Below, in pieces: positions 1 through 9,574 of a DNA stretch of 64,000 bases. The translations under genes were made by a program, and so were the position numbers. How positions within the stretch are numbered: the stretch's first letter is position 1; the number at the start of each line of letters is the position of its first letter. Location: contig JAMLHL010000010.1 of NCBI GenBank assembly GCA_023957125.1, positions 62,001 to 126,000 of the forward strand. The letters run 5' to 3'. Below the pieces are notes generated by a model. That model made no database searches. It saw nothing but the letters and a program-made list of their open reading frames with translations, and was not told the origin of the DNA. The DNA comes from Chitinophagaceae bacterium. GTDB taxonomy: Bacteria; Bacteroidota; Bacteroidia; Chitinophagales; Chitinophagaceae.

Positions 1-1098
1 CAGTACGAGCACATCAAAAAAGATGTGGATCAGGCGTTGCATGAGGTGCTGGACAGTTGTGCCTTTATCAACGGGAAGCCGGTTCAGGATTTTGCGAACA
101 GCCTTGCCGGTTACCTCGGGGCTAAGTACGTGATTCCCTGTGCCAACGGAACGGACGCGCTTCAGATAGCATTGATGTCGTTGCAGCTTCAGCCGGGCGA
201 CGAAGTGATTACGCCTTCCTTTACTTATATTGCCACTACTGAAGTGATTGCCCTGTTGCGGTTGAAGCCGGTTTTTGTGGATGTGGATCCAAAGACCTTT
301 TGCCTGGTGCCGGAGGAGGTGGAAAAAGCCATTACCGCTAAAACAAAAGCCATTATCCCGGTTCACTTATACGGACATGCGGCGCCGATGGAACCGCTTA
401 TGCGGATAGCGGAGAAATACGGACTTTTTATAGTGGAAGATAATGCCCAGGCCATTGGCTGCGATTACACTTTTAGTAACGGGGACAAAAGGAAGACCGG
501 AACCATCGGTACTATCGGCTGTACTTCTTTCTTCCCCTCAAAAAACCTGGGGTGTTACGGAGACGGAGGAGCTTTATTTACCGATGATGAAAACCTGGCC
601 GGGCGATTAAAAATGATCGCTAATCACGGACAAAAAGTGAGGTATTATCATGAAATGGTTGGGTGTAACTCAAGGCTGGACACACTACAGGCTGCCGTAT
701 TGAATATCAAGTTGAAAAAACTCGATGAATATACCGCCGCCCGGCAGAAGGCGGCTGCCTGTTACACTGAGGCGTTCTCCGGGCTGGAACAGATTACCAC
801 TCCGTATATAGCGCCTTATTCAGATCATGTTTTTCATCAATATACGTTGATCTTAAATGGCGTAAGCCGGGATGGATTGCATCAATACCTGGCCGAACAG
901 CAAATTCCTTCCATGATCTATTACCCGGTGCCGGTGCACCGGCAGCAAATGTTTGCTTCTTTCGGAGGCGGGGATTACCGGTTGCCTCAAACCGATTGGT
1001 TGACGGAAAGAGTTATTTCCCTGCCTATTCATACCGAACTGGAAACGGATCAGCTTGAATTTATTACCCAACATGTATTAACATATATAAACAAATAA
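1..1098 (+). CDS. DegT/DnrJ/EryC1/StrS-family PLP aminotransferase (5' partial)
   Basis: This is a sugar aminotransferase of the DegT family, which moves an amino group onto a keto-sugar nucleotide for surface polysaccharide synthesis. The frame is open to base 1, and the codons before the GTG at 25 read QYEHIKKD, typical of the family N-terminus, so the true start lies outside the window. Visible landmarks, numbered from that GTG, are NGTDAL at 41-46 (cofactor phosphate contact), EDNAQA at 138-143, and FFPSKNLGCYGDGGA with the probable PLP lysine at K173. About 365 residues are visible, close to full family length. It ends 12 bp before the UDP-glucose dehydrogenase gene on the same strand, so it belongs to the nucleotide-sugar operon. 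The exact substrate cannot be read from sequence; WbpE- or VioA-type amino sugars are likely. Confidence 0.9.
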   Translation, partial: QYEHIKKDVDQALHEVLDSCAFINGKPVQDFANSLAGYLGAKYVIPCANGTDALQIALMSLQLQPGDEVITPSFTYIATTEVIALLRLKPVFVDVDPKTFCLVPEEVEKAITAKTKAIIPVHLYGHAAPMEPLMRIAEKYGLFIVEDNAQAIGCDYTFSNGDKRKTGTIGTIGCTSFFPSKNLGCYGDGGALFTDDENLAGRLKMIANHGQKVRYYHEMVGCNSRLDTLQAAVLNIKLKKLDEYTAARQKAAACYTEAFSGLEQITTPYIAPYSDHVFHQYTLILNGVSRDGLHQYLAEQQIPSMIYYPVPVHRQQMFASFGGGDYRLPQTDWLTERVISLPIHTELETDQLEFITQHVLTYINK

Positions 1099-1110
1099 AT
1101 TTATCCCTAA

Positions 1111-2469
1111 ATGAGAATAGCTGTAGTCGGAACAGGATACGTTGGATTGGTGACCGGCACTTGTTTTGCTGAAACCGGGAATATTGTAACCTGTATTGAC
1201 ATTGATCAAAACAAGGTGGACCGGTTATCATCCGGTGAGATCACTATTTATGAACCCGGGCTTGAAAAGATATTTCTCCGGAATCTCAAAGAGCAAAGAC
1301 TGACCTTCACCACCCGTTTGGCGGAAGGTGTGAAAGACGCCGAAGTGATTTTCCTGGCTTTACCTACGCCCCCGGGCGAAGATGGTTCGGCCGATTTGAA
1401 ATACATCCTTGGCGTTGCGAAAGAGTTGGGGAAAATATTAACTACGGACGATTATAGAGTAATTGTAGATAAGAGTACGGTACCCGTGGGAACGGCAGAA
1501 TTAGTGGAAGAGGCGATCATTAAAAGTTCGGGTGGAGCACTTAGCAGTGGCGAAAAAGAGGAGGAAAAAGGGGTGTTTGACGTGGTATCCAATCCCGAGT
1601 TTTTGAGAGAGGGCGTGGCGGTGGATGATTTCATGAAGCCTGACCGTGTAGTGATAGGAACTTCTTCGGAGAAAGCCCGGAAAAAGATGACCAGTTTGTA
1701 TGCACCATTTGTACGCCAGGGTAATCCCGTTATTTTTATGGACAAACGGTCTGCAGAACTTACCAAGTATGCAGCAAATTCTTTTCTGGCTACCAAGATT
1801 TCATTTATGAATGAAATAGCACAATTGTGTGAGAAATTAGGAGCCGATGTGGATATGGTCAGACGCGGTATAGGCAGCGATAACAGGATTGGTAAACGGT
1901 TTTTGTTTCCCGGCATAGGGTATGGCGGCAGTTGCTTCCCGAAAGATGTGAAAGCTTTGGTGAAAAGTGCCGAAGATGCGCAGTATTCATTTAAGATACT
2001 CCACGCGGTAATGGAGGTGAATCAAAGCCAGAAACGCCACCTTGTAACCAAAATAAAAACCTATTTCAACAATGAACTGAAAGGGAAAAAAATTGCATTG
2101 TGGGGGCTGGCATTCAAGCCTAATACGGATGATATTAGAGAAGCACCCGCACTGGAAATCATAGATGCGCTGACGAAAGAAGGCGTAACGGTTGCTGCCT
2201 ATGATCCGGAAGCTATGGGAAATGTGAGGAAGCTGGTCGGAGATAAGATCATTTTTTCGGAAAATCAGTATGATTGTTTGCAGGGTGCAGATGCGCTGGT
2301 AATAGCTACCGAATGGAATGAATTCAGAACGCCTGATTTTTTGAAAATCGTATCTTCCATGAAACGAAAAGTAATCTTTGACGGCAGGAACCTGTTTGAC
2401 GCCAATGCCATCAGCGAATTGGGTTTTTATTATGAAAGTATAGGTCGTCCAACGGTTACCGGTAAATAA
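1111..2469 (+). CDS. ugd: UDP-glucose 6-dehydrogenase
   Basis: The enzyme oxidises UDP-glucose to UDP-glucuronate with two NAD+. The N-terminal Rossmann motif VGTGYVG sits at residues 6-12, and the catalytic-thiol motif GYGGSCFPKDV places the nucleophile at C275. The 452-residue length fits the bacterial family. A short lysine/glutamate-rich stretch around residues 146-155 looks like a loop insertion. It lies 12 bp after the aminotransferase and 6 bp before the UDP-glucuronate decarboxylase, which uses its product, so the two genes form a direct two-step route to UDP-xylose. It differs from the second dehydrogenase of this operon at 3458-4753, which belongs to the UDP-HexNAc branch. Confidence 0.95.
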   Translation: MRIAVVGTGYVGLVTGTCFAETGNIVTCIDIDQNKVDRLSSGEITIYEPGLEKIFLRNLKEQRLTFTTRLAEGVKDAEVIFLALPTPPGEDGSADLKYILGVAKELGKILTTDDYRVIVDKSTVPVGTAELVEEAIIKSSGGALSSGEKEEEKGVFDVVSNPEFLREGVAVDDFMKPDRVVIGTSSEKARKKMTSLYAPFVRQGNPVIFMDKRSAELTKYAANSFLATKISFMNEIAQLCEKLGADVDMVRRGIGSDNRIGKRFLFPGIGYGGSCFPKDVKALVKSAEDAQYSFKILHAVMEVNQSQKRHLVTKIKTYFNNELKGKKIALWGLAFKPNTDDIREAPALEIIDALTKEGVTVAAYDPEAMGNVRKLVGDKIIFSENQYDCLQGADALVIATEWNEFRTPDFLKIVSSMKRKVIFDGRNLFDANAISELGFYYESIGRPTVTGK

Positions 2470-2475
2470 AAGAAA

Positions 2476-3450
2476 ATGCGAAAACGGGTATTGATAACAG
2501 GTGCAGCGGGTTTTTTAGGTTCTCATCTTTGTAACCGGTTTATCCGGGATGGATTTCACGTTATCGGGATGGATAACCTGATCACCGGCGACCTCAGGAA
2601 TATAGAGCAGTTGTTTGCCCTGGAACAATTTGAATTTTACCACCACGACGTTTCCAAATTCATACATGTACCCGGCGCGTTGGATTACGTCCTTCATTTT
2701 GCGTCTCCGGCCAGCCCGATTGACTACCTGAAGATCCCGATCCAAACCTTAAAGGTAGGATCTTTGGGAACGCATAACTGCCTGGGTTTGGCAAAAGCCA
2801 AGAAAGCCAGGATCCTTGTTGCCTCCACCTCAGAAGTATATGGCGACCCCCTGGTGCATCCCCAGAACGAAGATTATTGGGGGAACGTAAACCCGGTAGG
2901 ACCCAGGGGGGTATATGATGAGGCGAAGCGCTTCCAGGAGGCCATCACCATGGCCTACCATACTTTTCACGGCGTAGAAACCAGGATCGTGCGCATCTTC
3001 AATACCTACGGACCACGTATGCGTCTCAACGACGGACGTGCTTTACCGGCATTCATCGGCCAGGCTTTACGTGGGGAAGACCTGACGGTATTTGGCGACG
3101 GGTCGCAAACCCGTTCTTTTTGTTATGTAGATGATCTGATTGAAGGCATCTGCCGGTTGTTGTTCAGCGACTATGCACAACCAGTTAATATTGGTAATCC
3201 TGATGAGATCAGCTTGAAGGATTTTGCAGAGGAAATAATAAAATTGACCGCTACACATCAGAAAATTGTATATAAACCGTTACCTATAGACGACCCCAAA
3301 CAAAGACGCCCGGATATTACACGTGCAAAGAATATACTGGACTGGGAACCCAAAGTGAGCAGGGCCGAGGGCTTGAAATTTACCTACGATTATTTTAAAT
3401 CTTTACCCAAAGAGGAACTGTACAAATTACCCAAGGAATTTAAAAAATAA
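2476..3450 (+). CDS. uxs: UDP-glucuronate decarboxylase (UDP-xylose synthase)
   Basis: This extended short-chain dehydrogenase converts UDP-glucuronate to UDP-xylose with bound NAD+. The glycine motif [10 protein letters not shown] is at residues 8-17, the catalytic STSEVYG with E120 follows, and the YxxxK pair is Y147/K151. [10 protein letters not shown] and the DGSQTRSF segment are also typical of UXS proteins. The length of 324 residues matches bacterial and plant cytosolic UXS. It follows ugd by 6 bp and precedes the next gene by 7 bp, so co-transcription is very likely. UDP-xylose could supply xylosyl units for surface glycans. An epimerase of the same superfamily is the main alternative, but the substrate-loop pattern favours UXS. 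Confidence 0.9.
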   Translation: MRKRVLITGAAGFLGSHLCNRFIRDGFHVIGMDNLITGDLRNIEQLFALEQFEFYHHDVSKFIHVPGALDYVLHFASPASPIDYLKIPIQTLKVGSLGTHNCLGLAKAKKARILVASTSEVYGDPLVHPQNEDYWGNVNPVGPRGVYDEAKRFQEAITMAYHTFHGVETRIVRIFNTYGPRMRLNDGRALPAFIGQALRGEDLTVFGDGSQTRSFCYVDDLIEGICRLLFSDYAQPVNIGNPDEISLKDFAEEIIKLTATHQKIVYKPLPIDDPKQRRPDITRAKNILDWEPKVSRAEGLKFTYDYFKSLPKEELYKLPKEFKK

Positions 3451-3457
3451 TAACTTC

Positions 3458-4753
3458 ATGTTGATCTACCAGGATATTGTTGACAAAAAAGCCAAACTTG
3501 CCGTAATCGGATTAGGATATGTGGGACTGCCCATCGCGCTCGAATTTGCCAGGAAAGTGAGTGTTATAGGATTCGATATCAATGCCAAACGCGTTGAAAT
3601 GATGAAACAGGCTATTGATCCGAGTGATGAGCTCGAATCCGCTGCCTTTGAAGGATGCGACATCGAATTCACCAATTCAATAGATGTATTACGGGAGGCA
3701 AAGTTTTTTATTGTTGCCGTGCCTACCCCGGTTGACGACCACAATGTGCCCGATCTTTTACCCGTCAAAAAGGCGTCGGAAACCATTGGTAAGGTGCTTA
3801 AAAACGGAGATTATGTGGTTTATGAGTCCACGGTATATCCCGGGTGTACGGAAGAAGACTGCTTGCCGGTGATCGAAGAATTAAGCGGATTGAAACTCAA
3901 TACGGATTTTAAACTGGGCTATTCTCCCGAAAGAATCAACCCGGGTGATAAAGAGCACACGCTTTCAAAGATCATTAAAGTGGTTTCAGGTTCGGACGCA
4001 ACGGCCCTGGAAGAAATTGCGAAGACCTACGGGTTGGTAGTAAAAGCGGGAGTACACCGGGCTTCTTCGATAAAAGTGGCAGAAGCGGCTAAAATTATTG
4101 AAAATACACAGCGCGACCTGAATATTGCCCTGATGAATGAATTGTCTATCATTTTTGATATGGTGGGCATTAATACGTTTGAAGTACTTGAAGCGGCAGG
4201 CACCAAATGGAATTTTTTGAAATTTCAGCCGGGCCTGGTGGGCGGACATTGTATAGGGGTGGATCCATATTACCTGACATATAAATCCAGCGAACTGGGC
4301 TATGAGTCGCGAGTGATACTGGCGGGGCGGGTTATTAACGATGAGATGCCGGTGTACGTGGCAAAAAAAATTGTTCAGCATATTATTAAACATGCGAAAG
4401 ACGCTACAGGAGCAAGGGTGTTGGTAATGGGGGCCACTTTTAAGGAGAACGTAAGCGATATCCGCAATTCAAAAATCATAGACCTGGTGAAAGAGCTGAG
4501 ATCCTTTTCCTTAAATGTGGATATAGTGGATCCCTATGCCGATAATGATGAATTGCAGCATGAATACGGATTCCCGCTATCGCCGGCAATTGGCAGAAAT
4601 TATGACGCGGTTATTTTGGGCGTTCCTCACAACGAATACAAGAACTTTACTGAAGATTATTTACTGGAAATTACAAACCCGGACGCTATTTTTGCAGACC
4701 TGAAGGGATTATATAGAAATAAGTTTTCGCAATTAAAATACTGGAGTTTGTAA
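3458..4753 (+). CDS. UDP-N-acetylhexosamine 6-dehydrogenase (WbpO/TviB type)
   Basis: A second nucleotide-sugar dehydrogenase, of the UDP-N-acetyl-sugar branch, producing UDP-GalNAcA or UDP-GlcNAcA for polysaccharide. The Rossmann motif IGLGYVG is at residues 17-23, SPERINPGD at 155-163 is diagnostic of this branch, and GLVGGHCIGVDPYYL carries the catalytic C265. The length of 431 residues is normal. Its stop codon shares one base with the start of rfbB (TAATG at 4751-4755), which implies translational coupling. Whether the substrate is the GalNAc or GlcNAc form cannot be told from motifs alone. Confidence 0.9.
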   Translation: MLIYQDIVDKKAKLAVIGLGYVGLPIALEFARKVSVIGFDINAKRVEMMKQAIDPSDELESAAFEGCDIEFTNSIDVLREAKFFIVAVPTPVDDHNVPDLLPVKKASETIGKVLKNGDYVVYESTVYPGCTEEDCLPVIEELSGLKLNTDFKLGYSPERINPGDKEHTLSKIIKVVSGSDATALEEIAKTYGLVVKAGVHRASSIKVAEAAKIIENTQRDLNIALMNELSIIFDMVGINTFEVLEAAGTKWNFLKFQPGLVGGHCIGVDPYYLTYKSSELGYESRVILAGRVINDEMPVYVAKKIVQHIIKHAKDATGARVLVMGATFKENVSDIRNSKIIDLVKELRSFSLNVDIVDPYADNDELQHEYGFPLSPAIGRNYDAVILGVPHNEYKNFTEDYLLEITNPDAIFADLKGLYRNKFSQLKYWSL

Positions 4754-5817
4754 TGTCAGCATTTTCAAAAACAATTGCGGTAACCGGTGGCGCCGGGTTT
4801 ATAGGGTCGCACGTGATCCGCTTGTTTGTGAAGAAATATCCGGACTACCGTGTTGTCAATATTGATGCACTTACCTATGCCGGTAACCTGGAAAACCTGG
4901 AGGATATTGACCGGCTTCCCAATTATTTTTTTGAGCATGCCGATATTTGCGATGAGCAGGTAATAAACGGGTTATATAAAAAATACGCTTTTGATGCCGT
5001 GATTCATCTGGCTGCCGAAAGCCATGTTGACCGCTCCATTATGGATCCCCTGGCTTTTGTAAGAACCAATGTGTTGGGTACGGCTGTGCTGTTGAATCTG
5101 AGTCGTGCATATTGGGAAAAAGATCACAGCAACAAGTTGTTTTATCATGTTTCTACAGATGAAGTATATGGTTCGCTGGGCGATACCGGGTATTTTACAG
5201 AAAAAACGGCTTACGATCCCCGGTCTCCTTACTCTGCTTCCAAGGCTTCTTCCGATCACTTGGTGAAAGCTTATTTTCATACGTACGGGCTGCCGGTAGT
5301 TATTTCCAATTGTTCCAATAACTACGGCTCGCATCAGTTTCCCGAGAAACTGATCCCCCTGATGATCAATAATATCTTAACAGAGAAGCCGCTCCCGGTA
5401 TATGGAAAAGGAGAAAATGTGAGGGATTGGTTGTGGGTGGAAGATCATGCCAGGGCTATTGATACGATCTTTCATGAGGGGAAAACCGGAGAAACATATA
5501 ACATCGGGGGGCATAATGAATGGAAAAATATAGACCTCATTCATGTACTATGCTCCATAATGGATAAAAAGCTGGGGCGCTCCGAAGGCAGTTCCACCGG
5601 GTTGATCCGTTTCGTTAAAGACCGGTCGGGCCACGATCTGCGTTATGCTATTGACGCTTCCCGGCTCAATAATGAATTGGGCTGGAAACCATCGCTGCAA
5701 TTTGAAGAAGGGTTGGAAAAAACAGTTGACTGGTACCTTCAGAACCAGGAATGGGTAAATCATGTTACCTCCGGCCAATACCAGCAATTTTATACCGAGC
5801 AATATATAAAACGATAA
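4753..5817 (+). CDS. rfbB: dTDP-glucose 4,6-dehydratase
   Basis: RfbB/RmlB converts dTDP-glucose to dTDP-4-keto-6-deoxyglucose, the second step of dTDP-L-rhamnose synthesis. The NAD+ motif TGGAGFIGSH is at residues 11-20, the catalytic triad STDEVYG gives T135/D136/E137, and YSASKASSDH gives Y160/K164. The NCSNNYG and KLIPLMI segments are also classical. The length of 354 residues is usual. It begins one base before the end of the upstream dehydrogenase gene and is 62 bp from rfbC. No rfbA gene (glucose-1-phosphate thymidylyltransferase) lies in the visible part of the operon, so the dTDP-glucose must come from a gene elsewhere or upstream of the window. Confidence 0.97.
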   Translation: MSAFSKTIAVTGGAGFIGSHVIRLFVKKYPDYRVVNIDALTYAGNLENLEDIDRLPNYFFEHADICDEQVINGLYKKYAFDAVIHLAAESHVDRSIMDPLAFVRTNVLGTAVLLNLSRAYWEKDHSNKLFYHVSTDEVYGSLGDTGYFTEKTAYDPRSPYSASKASSDHLVKAYFHTYGLPVVISNCSNNYGSHQFPEKLIPLMINNILTEKPLPVYGKGENVRDWLWVEDHARAIDTIFHEGKTGETYNIGGHNEWKNIDLIHVLCSIMDKKLGRSEGSSTGLIRFVKDRSGHDLRYAIDASRLNNELGWKPSLQFEEGLEKTVDWYLQNQEWVNHVTSGQYQQFYTEQYIKR

Positions 5818-5879
5818 GCGGAACATCCGTATCTTCACTTCCTTTTCCAGGTTGTTTCAGCCGGTTATAATTTATTTCC

Positions 5880-6440
5880 ATGCCGTTTATAAAAACTGAT
5901 TTTCCCGGGCTTCTTATTTTTCAGCCGGTCGTATATGAAGATGCGAGAGGTTATTTTTTTGAAAGCTACAACCAGCGGCTGTTTGCGGATGAAGGGTTGC
6001 ATTATCACTGGATACAGGACAACCAGTCCTGCTCCCATTATGGCGTTATCAGGGGATTGCATTATCAGAATCCGCCCAAAGCGCAGACCAAACTGGTGCG
6101 TACGCTTGAAGGGAGGATATTGGACGTTGCGGTGGATATCCGGAAAGGGTCGCCTACCTTCGGACAGGTGTTCAGTATTGAACTAACCGCAGAGAATAAG
6201 TTGCAGGTGCTGATCCCTGCCGGCTTTGCCCATGGTTTTTCCGTACTCAGTACGCATGCTACCATCCTTTACAAATGTGATAACCTTTATAGTAAGGAGG
6301 CGGAAGGCAGCATAGCTTATAATGATCCGGCGCTACAGATTGACTGGAAAATTCCGGCTGAAAAGATTATTTTATCCGACAAAGACCGTTCTCACCCTTC
6401 CTTTAAGGATTGTACTAATCATTTTGAATTTGAAGGATAA
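5880..6440 (+). CDS. rfbC: dTDP-4-dehydrorhamnose 3,5-epimerase
   Basis: RfbC/RmlC epimerises dTDP-4-keto-6-deoxyglucose at C3 and C5. The catalytic histidine lies in IRGLHYQ (H61) and the catalytic tyrosine in ILYKCDN (Y131), with IPAGFAHGF between them forming the cupin core. At 186 residues it has the normal length. It is preceded by a 62-bp gap after rfbB that carries no evident hairpin, and is followed 9 bp later by the rfbD start, so the three genes probably share a transcript. Confidence 0.97.
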   Translation: MPFIKTDFPGLLIFQPVVYEDARGYFFESYNQRLFADEGLHYHWIQDNQSCSHYGVIRGLHYQNPPKAQTKLVRTLEGRILDVAVDIRKGSPTFGQVFSIELTAENKLQVLIPAGFAHGFSVLSTHATILYKCDNLYSKEAEGSIAYNDPALQIDWKIPAEKIILSDKDRSHPSFKDCTNHFEFEG

Positions 6441-6449
6441 TTTTCGTTG

Positions 6450-7313
6450 ATGGAAAAACCTACCATACTTGTTACCGGTGCAGGTGGACAATTGGCGATG
6501 TCTATCAGGAATATTGCGTTACAATACCCGGAATTTGAATTTGTTTTTTTTAACAGGGCAGACCTGCCGATTGAGGACAAGCAAAGGGTGAACGCTGTTT
6601 TTGAACAGATACAACCGCGGTTTTGTGTGAATTGTGCCGCCTATACTGCTGTGGATAAAGCTGAAGCCGAGCGGGAGCCGGCTTTCCTGGTCAACGCCGG
6701 AGCTGTAAAAAACCTTGCGGAAACCTGTGTAGGGTGGAACACCAGCCTCGTCCATATTTCTACCGATTATGTTTTCAATGGCGCCTCTTCCATTCCGTAT
6801 AAGGAAACCGACCGGGTAGATCCTTTAAACGTGTATGGCGCCTCCAAAGCTTCCGGCGAAGTCCTGGCAATGTCTCATAATCCCGGTACCATTATCCTGC
6901 GCACCTCCTGGGTTTACAGTGAGTACGGAAATAATTTCGTCAAAACGATGATCCGGTTGATGAAAGAAAAGACCCGGTTGAATATTGTTTCCGACCAGTT
7001 GGGTTCTCCCACCTATGCCGGAGATCTTGCCCATGCTATTTTGAAAATAATCGGGCATAGCAAATGGCTGCCGGGCATCTATCATTATTGTAATGAAGGC
7101 AGTACCAGTCGGTATGAATTTGCGGGAACGATAAAAGCGTTGACGGCAGCCGGGTGTATTCTTTATCCCATTCCATCGGATGCCTATCCCGTTGCTGCCA
7201 GGAGGCCTGCTTATTCGCTGCTGGACACTACAAAAATTAAAGCCAGCTTTAATCTCCGGATCCCTTTTTGGAAAGACAGCCTGGAATTGTGCATCTCCAA
7301 CTTGTTGTCATGA
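6450..7313 (+). CDS. rfbD: dTDP-4-dehydrorhamnose reductase
   Basis: RfbD/RmlD performs the last, NAD(P)H-dependent reduction to dTDP-L-rhamnose. The cofactor motif VTGAGGQLA starts at residue 8, STDYVFNG at 104-111 and the YGASK pair Y129/K133 form the active site. I chose the ATG at 6450; a TTG one codon earlier (6447) would add one residue. The protein is 287 residues, normal for the family. It closes the operon: the next gene is convergent and ends 11 bp away, with no clear terminator hairpin between them. Confidence 0.95.
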   Translation: MEKPTILVTGAGGQLAMSIRNIALQYPEFEFVFFNRADLPIEDKQRVNAVFEQIQPRFCVNCAAYTAVDKAEAEREPAFLVNAGAVKNLAETCVGWNTSLVHISTDYVFNGASSIPYKETDRVDPLNVYGASKASGEVLAMSHNPGTIILRTSWVYSEYGNNFVKTMIRLMKEKTRLNIVSDQLGSPTYAGDLAHAILKIIGHSKWLPGIYHYCNEGSTSRYEFAGTIKALTAAGCILYPIPSDAYPVAARRPAYSLLDTTKIKASFNLRIPFWKDSLELCISNLLS

Positions 7314-7324
7314 TGTTGAACCGG

Positions 7325-8440
7325 TTATTCTAAGTCTGCTAAAAAATGACTGTGGATATAGGCTGCAACCTCTTTGATATTTTGCGTGTTTTCAAAAACG
7401 GCTAATTGCCGGTCGGCGCCTGTACCCTGCTCAATCATTTTGGGAACAAAAGAAAGCCGGGATCTGGAACCGAGATGGTCCACAACATCGTCCACGAAGT
7501 CGAGTAGTTCATAAATAAGTACCCGGGTATTTACCTCCTCTTCCTTTCCGAAATCTATCAGGTGCCCGTCCAGTCCGTAACGGCTGGCGCGCCATTTGTT
7601 TTCATTTATTAAAGCTCTTGAATACTGTATAAAATTCATGTTTTCCGTTCGCAGCTTATACAGCTTGGCACAGATAGCCTGGAACAACGCCGCGATGGCA
7701 ATGGTTTCATCCACTGTAAGAGGCACATCACAGATGCGGAATTCAACGGTATTGAAAAACGGGTGCACCCTGAGATCCCACCATATTTTTTTTGCATTGT
7801 CAATACAATTGGTTTTGATCAGCAGGTTCACATAATTATCGTACGCTTCAATACTCTCAAAATTATCGGGGATGCCCGTCCGGGGAAACTTATCAAACAC
7901 TTTGGTACGAAAAGACTTGAACCCGGTGTATCTTCCTTCCCAAAACGGGGAATTGGTGCTTAAAGCAAATACATGAGGTAAAAAATACCGGGCCGAATTG
8001 GCAATATGAATGGCCATTCTCCGGTTTTCCATTCCCACGTGTACGTGCAGCCCGAAAATAAGATTACTTCGTGCAGCATCCTGCATTTCATTTACAATTT
8101 CATGGTACCGTTGGTTATCGGTGATCAGTTGCCTTTCCCACAAACTGAAAGGATGGGTACCGGAAGCTCCCACGCCAAAACCCAGTTCCCCTGCGATATT
8201 AGCGATCGTTTTACGCAGGAGCATTACATCGTTATAGGCAACCTCAATATCCTCGCAAATATCGGTTCCCACTTCCACTACGGCCTGATGCATTTCGGCT
8301 TTCACCTTGTCTTTAATGATCTTCTGCCCCTCGGAAACGATCTTTTGTTCATGGCTCTTCAATTCGAGGCTTTCGGGGTCAATCACCATATATTCTTCCT
8401 CAACGCCCAGGGTAAATTGTTTATAATTCAGATTAGCCAT
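7325..8440 (-). CDS. carboxylate-amine ligase, glutamate-cysteine ligase 2 family (YbdK-like)
   Basis: A GCS2-family ATP-dependent ligase joining a carboxylate, often the gamma-carboxyl of glutamate, to an amine. The family signature near the N-terminus is FTLGVEEEYMVID (residues 9-21), with HVHVGM and RICDVPLTVDE further on. The length of 371 residues matches the YbdK group. It lies 57 bp downstream of the ATP-grasp gene on the same strand, and the pair is divergent from an esterase. YbdK proteins have weak gamma-glutamylcysteine ligase activity in E. coli, but their natural product is not established. With an ATP-grasp partner a small peptide-like metabolite is a reasonable inference. Confidence 0.85.
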   Translation of the reverse strand: MANLNYKQFTLGVEEEYMVIDPESLELKSHEQKIVSEGQKIIKDKVKAEMHQAVVEVGTDICEDIEVAYNDVMLLRKTIANIAGELGFGVGASGTHPFSLWERQLITDNQRYHEIVNEMQDAARSNLIFGLHVHVGMENRRMAIHIANSARYFLPHVFALSTNSPFWEGRYTGFKSFRTKVFDKFPRTGIPDNFESIEAYDNYVNLLIKTNCIDNAKKIWWDLRVHPFFNTVEFRICDVPLTVDETIAIAALFQAICAKLYKLRTENMNFIQYSRALINENKWRASRYGLDGHLIDFGKEEEVNTRVLIYELLDFVDDVVDHLGSRSRLSFVPKMIEQGTGADRQLAVFENTQNIKEVAAYIHSHFLADLE

Positions 8441-8497
8441 ATTTAAGTTTGTTTTTTCTCAGGCAATAGCGCATATGCATGATAGTGGTATCCTTAC

Positions 8498-9451
8498 TTA
8501 CACCAGCGAACGTTTTTCCACACTGCGTTTCACAAATTCACCCCAGGTAAGGTTATCCGTTTCATCCACGTGAGCCCGCGCTCTCTCAATGGCATAAGAG
8601 GCGGCCGTTTCCACCACCCATTCAAAATTGTCATCTCCAACACTGCTCCTGTCGGCATCCGGCGCCGGGTTACAGAAGTCTATCGCGTAGGGGATACCGT
8701 TACGAAGGGCCAGCTCTACGGTGTTAAAATCGTACCCGAGATATTCGTTGATACGTAAAACGATGTCTTCCATCAGCCGGCGCTGTTCGGGAGAGGGGCT
8801 GAAATCACTGGCATATCTTAAATGATGTGGATTACGTGGTTCGTAAGGCATGATCCTTACATGTTTGCCACCGATACAGTAGCAGCGGTAATATTCCTCA
8901 AACACGATCTCCTCCTGCAGCAACATTACCAGGTCGCCGGTTTCACCGTGTTTGTCAAAAAAGTCTTCCATATTTTCCAGGCGATATACATTTTTCCAGC
9001 CTCCCCCGGCAAAAGGTTTCATATAGGCAGGAAAACCCACGTAGTTGAAAATATTTTCCCAGTCTAATGGAAAGGTAAGATTGGCAAACGACTCGCTGGA
9101 AGTGTCGGGGGGTAGATCCCTGGAAGGCAGGATGACTGTTTTGGGTACCGGCACGCCGATTTTGGTAGCTAAGGCATTGTTAAAGAACTTTTCATCTGCA
9201 CTCCACCAAAACGGATTATTGATAACCGCTGTTCCACTGATTGCCTCATTTTTAAGAAAAGCGCGATAAAAAGGAACATCCTGTGAAATGCGGTCTATAA
9301 TTACCGCGTACCCGCCGGATTCCCCCTGGATCACTTTACTGATAGAAACCGATTCGGCAACAATGCCTTCGGGTTTTTTACTGTTGACCCGCTCTATAAA
9401 TGCTTCCGGGAAGGACCGTTCTTTACCATGCAGAATTCCAATTTTTTTCAT
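8498..9451 (-). CDS. ATP-grasp ligase, D-Ala-D-Ala ligase-like
   Basis: An ATP-grasp enzyme of 317 residues that should activate a carboxylate as acyl-phosphate and join it to an amine. The ATP-binding lysine region is FPAYMKPFAGGGWKNVY (around residues 141-157). The adenine-binding strand carries LLQEEIVFEEYYRCY, and the magnesium ligands lie in FNTVELALR and YAIDFCNPAPD. The N-terminal 100 residues form the pre-grasp domain. It is upstream of the carboxylate-amine ligase gene and divergent from the esterase (123-bp shared intergenic region). I do not recognise a named member; the substrate is unknown. Confidence 0.8.
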   Translation of the reverse strand: MKKIGILHGKERSFPEAFIERVNSKKPEGIVAESVSISKVIQGESGGYAVIIDRISQDVPFYRAFLKNEAISGTAVINNPFWWSADEKFFNNALATKIGVPVPKTVILPSRDLPPDTSSESFANLTFPLDWENIFNYVGFPAYMKPFAGGGWKNVYRLENMEDFFDKHGETGDLVMLLQEEIVFEEYYRCYCIGGKHVRIMPYEPRNPHHLRYASDFSPSPEQRRLMEDIVLRINEYLGYDFNTVELALRNGIPYAIDFCNPAPDADRSSVGDDNFEWVVETAASYAIERARAHVDETDNLTWGEFVKRSVEKRSLV

Positions 9452-9561
9452 AAAGTTGTTTTCACCGTGCTGACTTGCCCGGAAAGTTTAAAATAGGTTT
9501 TATTGCTGGTCGTAAGTTAGTAAAAAGTACATTACGGGATCAAAATTATCTGTACATCTTT

Positions 9562-9569
9562 TATATTTG
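9562..9569 (+). promoter_or_regulatory. -7 promoter box TATATTTG upstream of esterase
   Basis: TATATTTG matches the Bacteroidota -7 consensus TAnnTTTG exactly. It ends five bases before the annotated ATG at 9575, so transcription would begin almost at the start codon. This implies either a leaderless message or translation from the second ATG at 9587. No convincing -33 TTTG lies at the expected distance. Confidence 0.45.
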
Positions 9570-9574
9570 AACTT

